Assembly (NCBI GenBank): GCA_964019135.1
Contig: OZ025249.1
Coordinates: 36,097,759 to 36,161,758, forward strand
Length of the DNA stretch: 64,000 nucleotides
Source of the DNA: Arenicola marina
Lineage: Eukaryota; Annelida; Polychaeta; Arenicolidae
Reading direction: 5' to 3'
Positions 58,440 to 64,000 of this stretch are shown piece after piece. Made by a program: the position numbers and the translations under genes. Position 1 is the stretch's first letter, and the number at the start of each line of letters is the position of its first letter. A model generated the notes under the pieces. It worked only from the letters and a program-made list of their open reading frames with translations. It did not search any database and was not told the origin of the DNA.

Positions 58440-59300
58440 ACTGGTAGGTCGAGCGAATGAGGTTCCTCTCCGTGTTTCCGATAAACCGTGTTCTGGCCTC
58501 TTGGATACCGGTTCACAGGTAACAACAATTGCGTCTTGGTTTGTGAAGACTCATTTCCCGGAAGTTGAAGTGGATACCCTGTCTGCGTTATTCAATGTGG
58601 AAGGGGCAGGTGGTAACCAAGTAAACTGTGAAGGGATGGTTGCGTTAGATGTAGAGTTAGAAATCGCTGGAAAAGCCCTTAAAATAGCGACACCTATACT
58701 AGTTGTGGCTAACACAAGATACAACCAGCTCGTCCCTATGGTCATTGGTACCAACGTTTTATACAAAGTGTTAGAGTCTAGTGGTGATGTGGCTACAGGG
58801 CCGGACATACCAATAGCCTGGACGACAGTCCTGCAGGCCATGCAGCATAGGCGGCATCTCGGCCCAGGGTCTGTGATAGGCGAGGTCCGTTGCCTAAAAC
58901 AAATAGTTGTTCCCCATAACAGTCAAGTAACGGTGCATGGGAGCGTTCGGGCTGGAGATGTGGGTTCGATCCTTGCATTTACTGAGGAAAGTGTGCGGCA
59001 ATCATTGCCAAATGGGGTTGTAGTAGTTCCCACGGTGCAGCAGTTTGAGTCTCATTCAAAGTCTGCCACTAGGTGTTCCGTCCAGGTGCACAACACTAAC
59101 AATAAGGATGTTGTGATTCCTGCCAACACGAACGTGTGTGAACTCACTCCGGTCGCGTTGGTCCCACAACCCGGTAAGCCCGCCATGACTCAGGTGCACC
59201 AGACGTCTTCTGGCACCGATGAGCCTGACAAAGGTAAAGAGTTTTTAACCCTGTTTAACTTAGATGGGGCTGATGAAGAGCAACGTGCCGACTTGGCAAA
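58440..59300 (+). CDS. element B protease region
   Basis: Aspartic protease domain with the active-site phrase GLLDTGSQVTTI (near 58495) and the family's downstream GTNVL block near 58750, followed by a linker leading to the RT. It would mature the gag-pol products. Confidence 0.82.
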
Positions 59301-59364
59301 GCTGTTGGTGAAGTGAAAAGGTATTTTCTCTCTCGAAGACTTAGACCTAGGTTGTGCTAAGACA

Positions 59365-62300
59365 GTGGAGCATCCTATCAAGTTGGTCGATGATACCCCC
59401 TTCAAGGAGAAATATCGTAGAATTCCCCCTCCGATGTATGAGGAGGTTAGAGACCACCTTACTGCGATGTTGGACTGTGATGTCATACAACGCAGCTCCA
59501 GTCCCTTTGCTTCCCCTGTGGATTTAGTCCGCAAGAAAGATGGGAGTTTGCGGTTTTGTATCGATTACCGAAAGTTGAATTCACACACTGTGAAAGATGC
59601 GCATGCGATCCCACGCATAAACGAGACCCTTGACGCCCTGGCAGGTGCTCGCTACTTTACCTCTCTTGATCTCAAGTCTGGGTACTGGCAAGTGAAAGTA
59701 AGGCCTGAAGACAGGGAAAAGACGGCTTTCACAGTCGGCCCCTTGGGGTTTTGGGAGTTTAAGAGGATGGCCTTTGGGTTAACGAACGCGCCCGCGACTT
59801 TCCAACGATTAATGGAAGGTTGTATGGGTGATTTACATCTGTCCCAATGTTTGCTCTATCTCGACGATATAATCCTCTTCTCTTCCACCCTGGAGGAGCA
59901 TCTTGACCGACTGGACCGTATATTTCAACGATTGAGTGAGTATGGTCTGAAGTTGAAGCCTTCTAAGTGTTCATTTCTCCAGAAGTCTATCAAATGTTTA
60001 GGTCATATCGTGTCCGCCGACGGTGTCCATACCGACCCGGACAAAATCGCGTTGGTCAAAGACTGGTCGGTGCCGACTAACATCAAAGAACTGAGACAGT
60101 TCCTTGGTTTTACCGGCTACTATCGCCGTTTTGTCAAGGGATATGCAAAGGTCTCTAGACCATTGTATGACTTGCTCCGTGGCCAGCCAAAAGCTAATAG
60201 CAAACTGGCGTGGGCCGTAGAGCAACAGACCGCATTTACCGAACTCGTGCGTATTCTCACTTCAGCGCCTGTATTAGGCTTCGCTGATTATCGCTCACCG
60301 TTCAAATTGCATATCGATGCTAGCGGTCAAGGTCTTGGGGCGGTCCTATATCAAGAACAGGGCGGTCTCGATCGCGTCATTGCATATGCCAGCAGAGGCT
60401 TATCGCCATCTGAACGGAATTACGCGGCGCACAAATTGGAATTTCTCGCTCTTAAATGGGCAGTAACTGACAAATTCCGGGAGTACCTGTATGGCGCTCA
60501 GTTTACGGTTTTTACGGATAATAATCCGTTGACGTACGTCTTGACGTTTGCACGATTGGACGCGACGGGTTATCGTTGGCTAGCCGAACTGACGAATTTC
60601 GACTTTGATCTGAAATATCGGGCGGGCAAAAGTAATGGCGATGCAGACGCGCTATCACGCCTACCCGAAAAGATAATTCAAAGTGTCACTTCCGCTATTT
60701 GCCAGACGCAAGCGGTATCTTACGTTGAAACAGTTCTGACGAACCCTTCTGCGTTGACAGCACTTAATGAAAGTACTCTGACCAGTAGACCGGCCGCAGA
60801 GTGGGCTAAGCTCCAAAGTGATGATCCCGATCTATCGGCGATCGTGGGTTACCTGAAGCAGGGTGAACTACCTACGCGCGATAATCGGGTGATCCAGGCG
60901 CTCCGGCGAACGGTCGATAGTTTATGTCTTCGTCGTGGTGTGTTATACAGGAAACGGTTGTTGGAAGGCCGGGATACGTGGCAACTTGTTCTACCCCCAC
61001 AGTTTCATCTCGAGGCGCTTCGGGGGGTCCATAATGATGTCGGTCACGTGGGGCGGGAACGAACACTAGAGTTCCTGCAGGCTAGGTTTTTCTGGCCTGG
61101 TATGACCCGTAGTGTAGAATCGTATCTTAAAAACTGTGCTCCATGTATTCGACGAAAAGCTAGAGCTCAAGTAGCCCCGATGGTGTCCATTAAGTCGTCC
61201 CAACCCTTGGAGTTGGTTTGCATGGATTTTCTCAGTCTCGAAGAATCAAAGGGGAAGATCAAAGACGTGTTAGTGATTACTGACCACTTTACCCGTTACG
61301 CGGTGGCCATACCCACGCGTGATCAGTCAGCACGAACAACGGCCCAGGCTCTATTTAAAACGTTCGTGACAAACTACGGGTTCCCAGCACGGCTTCATAG
61401 CGACCAGGGTCGTAATTTTGAGTCGAGAGTGATACAAGAACTTTGCAAATTGTGTAACATACGCAAATCTCGGACAACGCCTTACCATGCAATGGGCAAT
61501 GGGCAGGCCGAGCGGTTTAACCGCAGCTTGTTGAATATGCTCGGCACTTTGTCCCCCGCTCACAAGGCGAACTGGAAGGAATATGTAGGGCCGATGGCTC
61601 ACGCATATAACTGCACCAAAAACGAGCAAACAGGCTACTCACCGTTCTACCTTATGTACGGGCGAGAGCCGCGGCTCCCCATAGATTTGGTACTTGGGGT
61701 AAAGGAAATGGTCAATGAGGACACTGTAACCTATCAGACTTACGTCAAGCGGCTAGAAAGTCGTCTGGCTTCTGCCTATAAAGCTGCCTCAGAACGCGTG
61801 CGGTCACGACAGGAACGCCAGAAGGCCCACTATGACACTAGAAATGTGTTAACCAATGCCTCCATTCAAGTAGGTGATAGGGTGCTAGTTAAGCAGACCG
61901 CCTTCAAAGGCCCCCATAAGCTGGCGGATCGATGGTCGAGCGAGGTTTATGTTGTCAGGGAACAGCCGAATTCTGATGTTCCGGTGTTCCATCTGCAAAA
62001 GGTAGATGGCTCCGGCCCGGTTCGTTCCCTGCACCGCAATCTGTTGCTGCCGATCGGCAGTGTACAAATGCAAGACGAGAGGGAGGACCAACAGTCACTT
62101 CCTCGTCGTAAGACTCGTTCCCATCGGGCAGAAGTGGCAACGGACACTTCCTCCAGCAGTGAGGAAGAATCGGTAGATGTCCGGCTCTATTATCGAGTGC
62201 CGCGTAGTGCCGGCAGGGAACAGGGTGATCACCCTGCTGGGGAACCAGATTCTCTCGTACGTCACGTATCGGAGAGTGATGCAGAAACGCGTCACGAAGT

Positions 62301-62619
62301 TTCTCCCGATGACGTTTCTGATGGAGCCACTCAGATGTCGCGACTCTCGTCCGCCACTGTTGACGCCAATTCGGTGACCAGTGATGAGGATAGAGAGAAC
62401 GCCGCTGATGGCCCATGTGATGTTGTAGACAGTGGTGGGGAGGCCGTGGATAGCGAAGGTGCTACTGTAGCCCCGCTAAGACGCTCGACCAGATTAAAAA
62501 GTCAACCCGCGTGGTTACAGCGTGGGGACTACCTTGTTTCGTCTATGGTCGAGACCCCGAAATCGTGGTTACCACGGTTTACGTCAGGGGGCACTGTAGG
62601 AAAAGTTTTACACTTGTAA
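59365..62619 (+). CDS. element B pol: RT, RNase H, integrase
   Basis: About 1,080 residues. RT (about 30-200) has DGSLRFCIDYRKLN, FKRMAFGLTNAPATFQRLM and YLDDIILFS. RNase H (about 310-435) has LHIDASGQGLGAVLYQ, FTDNNPLTYVL and AGKSNGDADALSRL. Integrase (about 550-800) has the HHCC finger (HVGRERTLEFLQARFFWPGM, CAPC), VCMDFLSL, LHSDQGRNFESR and GNGQAERFNRSL, so DDE residues are present, plus a C-terminal GPHKLADRWSSEVYVV module like GPY/F. A serine- and acid-rich tail follows. This enzyme set copies RNA to DNA and integrates it. Order RT-RH-INT is the standard gypsy order, in contrast to element A. Confidence 0.93.
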   Translation: MEHPIKLVDDTPFKEKYRRIPPPMYEEVRDHLTAMLDCDVIQRSSSPFASPVDLVRKKDGSLRFCIDYRKLNSHTVKDAHAIPRINETLDALAGARYFTSLDLKSGYWQVKVRPEDREKTAFTVGPLGFWEFKRMAFGLTNAPATFQRLMEGCMGDLHLSQCLLYLDDIILFSSTLEEHLDRLDRIFQRLSEYGLKLKPSKCSFLQKSIKCLGHIVSADGVHTDPDKIALVKDWSVPTNIKELRQFLGFTGYYRRFVKGYAKVSRPLYDLLRGQPKANSKLAWAVEQQTAFTELVRILTSAPVLGFADYRSPFKLHIDASGQGLGAVLYQEQGGLDRVIAYASRGLSPSERNYAAHKLEFLALKWAVTDKFREYLYGAQFTVFTDNNPLTYVLTFARLDATGYRWLAELTNFDFDLKYRAGKSNGDADALSRLPEKIIQSVTSAICQTQAVSYVETVLTNPSALTALNESTLTSRPAAEWAKLQSDDPDLSAIVGYLKQGELPTRDNRVIQALRRTVDSLCLRRGVLYRKRLLEGRDTWQLVLPPQFHLEALRGVHNDVGHVGRERTLEFLQARFFWPGMTRSVESYLKNCAPCIRRKARAQVAPMVSIKSSQPLELVCMDFLSLEESKGKIKDVLVITDHFTRYAVAIPTRDQSARTTAQALFKTFVTNYGFPARLHSDQGRNFESRVIQELCKLCNIRKSRTTPYHAMGNGQAERFNRSLLNMLGTLSPAHKANWKEYVGPMAHAYNCTKNEQTGYSPFYLMYGREPRLPIDLVLGVKEMVNEDTVTYQTYVKRLESRLASAYKAASERVRSRQERQKAHYDTRNVLTNASIQVGDRVLVKQTAFKGPHKLADRWSSEVYVVREQPNSDVPVFHLQKVDGSGPVRSLHRNLLLPIGSVQMQDEREDQQSLPRRKTRSHRAEVATDTSSSSEEESVDVRLYYRVPRSAGREQGDHPAGEPDSLVRHVSESDAETRHEVSPDDVSDGATQMSRLSSATVDANSVTSDEDRENAADGPCDVVDSGGEAVDSEGATVAPLRRSTRLKSQPAWLQRGDYLVSSMVETPKSWLPRFTSGGTVGKVLHL

Positions 62620-62763
62620 CTGTTGTTTTTCATGAGCTTGCTTTGTTTGATTCTTTTCCAGTTTTGTCAGAGCTGGACGAGAGCAGATGTTTTTAACTTT
62701 AATCTCCGCTTACAGGGGCCCTAACCATGTCAAGGGACGACATGGATTTAACGCCGGGGAAGA

Positions 62764-63316
62764 TGTGGCGGGATCTATTTTATGTGATGGTAAATTTGTA
62801 CTGTAGTTTAATGATCGCATACCATTGGTTAATTTTTTGTTTTCGTGACCATCATAGCAACGCGCATTTCATTGGCTCACTCTCATTACGCCAAGGGGAT
62901 CATGGGATATTTGTGGGTTGCCCGTCACTTTTCTATTTGACTCGATGGGCGCCGGCAGCACGCCGGCTTTCAACTCGTTTTCTAATCCCTGTGTTGCAGG
63001 TATGTTTCATTTTATCATTCCTCGCTATTTTCATACTAACGCAATGTACTAATGTGATTTGTAGATATTCCGCGTAATGTATCTAGTAACTTATATGCTG
63101 TAATTGGTTTAAATAGTAACTTGATAAGTTACACAGAGAACTTTTCTATTTGACTCGATGGGCGCCGGCAGCACGCCGGCTTTCAACTCGTTTTCTAATC
63201 TCTGTGTTGCAGGTTTACCCGCCTGGGGAAATAAAGTCTGTCAAATATTATCACCGCCGCCGAGTTGTGTTTTAAAAACCCAATTAAAGAACAGGGCGCA
63301 CCACAGGCCCGCTACA
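62764..63316 (+). repeat. 3' LTR of element B
   Basis: 553 bp, nearly identical to the 5' LTR, with the same 75-bp internal duplication (62927-63001 and 63140-63214) and AATAAA at 63230-63235. Followed by TATG. Confidence 0.92.
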
Positions 63317-63466
63317 TATGCATAAACAGTTTCCTCACAAAGAAGCATTACCAGTTATTACTGTACTCAATAGAAAGAGAGACAATTGGCGATGATGGGT
63401 GGTTGATAATTTCGACAACACAAATTTCGCATAAACATTTTTTGCACAAAGAAGCATTACCAGTTA
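63317..63466 (+). repeat. 109-bp tandem repeat at the insertion site, right part
   Basis: CATAAACAGTTTCCTCACAAAG at 63320 and CATAAACATTTTTTGCACAAAG at 63430 both lead to AAGCATTACCAGTTA, about 109 bp apart. The intervening GAAAGAGAGACAATTGGCGA phrase matches the left flank of element B. So the site was a two-unit tandem repeat before insertion. Confidence 0.8.
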
Positions 63467-64000
63467 ATCTCAACGTCTTAAAAGAAAACAGATTATACAT
63501 ACCCATATCTAACTTCCTCCTTAGATGGCCCAATAGAAACTTTTACACCTCCCACTTTCCCGCCCCCGCCATCTCCGAGCCATCCAAATCCGAAATATAT
63601 ACCAGTATATATGCTCACCACTACATTTAGAAATATTATTGGCCATGCCAGATTAGTGGTCAGATCCTATATGAAAAGTAATTGTTCAATGAAAATGTTA
63701 GATGGTCCCACATTATTAGATAAGTGGTGTTTCAATAGGCCAAAATAAGGTTTCACCTTTAAATATGCTTGTCGAGGAACTTAGTCTTTGTGAAAAAAAA
63801 GTTTGTTTGCTCTTAGATGTAAATGGAAAAATGAAGAAGGTTTTATTTTTGGAAATGGTTATTTCATCATGTGTGCTAATCCATCACAGCATTAGTCCTG
63901 AAGAACCTGCTCTGTTACATACTGTTTGTGTTTTTATTTGTTTAAATGTAAGAAAGCGAAATAAGTAATATAAATATAGTTCTACATAACAGTAAAAGAT
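63467..64000. other. window end, no gene recognised
   Basis: A plus-strand frame through the duplicated unit stays open to 63630 (with WLIISTTQISHKHFLHKEAL near 63400), which may hint at an old coding origin, but no family is recognised. Confidence 0.35.

Larger units (their letters stand above)
55035..63316 (+). mobile_element. LTR element B: Ty3/gypsy-type, very young, looks nearly whole
   Basis: About 8.3 kb with two LTRs of about 550 bp (TGTGGCGGG...CCGCTACA) that differ at only a handful of positions, a 4-bp target duplication TATG, a candidate primer-binding site, a purine tract (CCGGGGAAGA) and a full set of parts in the order gag, protease, RT, RNase H, integrase. Gag and the downstream frame overlap by about 40 bp in different frames, as in gypsy elements that use programmed frameshifting. 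It looks nearly whole, with perhaps one break or further recoding site. Age: LTR difference below about 1% by eye, so very recent. Confidence 0.93.

Overview
The window looks like repeat-rich intergenic DNA from an animal genome, most likely a marine invertebrate; a lancelet-like deuterostome is my best guess. The grounds are spliced Harbinger genes, Tx1-type LINEs, Ty3/gypsy elements (one with the INT-before-RNaseH order reported from deuterostomes), THAP and RecQ fragments, a tRNA-derived SINE and many minisatellites. The species is an inference. I found no intact host gene that I would name with confidence; almost everything recognisable is mobile or tandemly repeated.

Layout. 1-5.9 kb: a 24-bp minisatellite with about 246 units. 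5.9-14.7 kb: mostly featureless, with a 27-bp minisatellite (11.3-12.3 kb) and a LINE 3' stub (13.5 kb). 14.8-16.4 kb: a 42-bp minisatellite with a 504-bp higher-order period. 16.6-20.8 kb: three LINE remnants. 20.85-21.7 kb: a foldback element with long inverted repeats and a tRNA-like SINE inside. 24.2-31.1 kb: a Harbinger DNA transposon with both genes, terminal inverted repeats (TIRs) and a CTG target duplication; its transposase is damaged, while its Myb-like gene is open at least in its first and last exons. 31.1-35.8 kb: purine-rich repeats, another 27-bp minisatellite and two MITE-like copies.

36.1-52.2 kb: a nest of insertions bounded by two Harbinger-type ends that face each other. 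Inside are a split THAP-domain remnant, LTR element A (39.2-45.1 kb, broken, itself carrying a 1.8-kb insert with a zinc-ribbon ORF and a RecQ-like exon) and a full-length Tx1-type LINE (45.5-51.4 kb) with target duplication, poly-A tail and an exact 177-bp internal duplication. 55.0-63.3 kb: LTR element B, a very young, nearly whole Ty3/gypsy copy inserted into a 109-bp tandem duplication.

The genes act as transposon modules rather than as a host pathway. In the Harbinger the transposase and Myb-like DNA-binding protein would cooperate; in the LINE, ORF1 binds RNA and ORF2 cuts DNA and reverse transcribes; in the LTR elements gag packages and pol copies and integrates. The most unusual items are the zinc-ribbon/RecQ insert in element A, the exact in-frame duplication in the LINE, and the possible 16-kb composite Harbinger.
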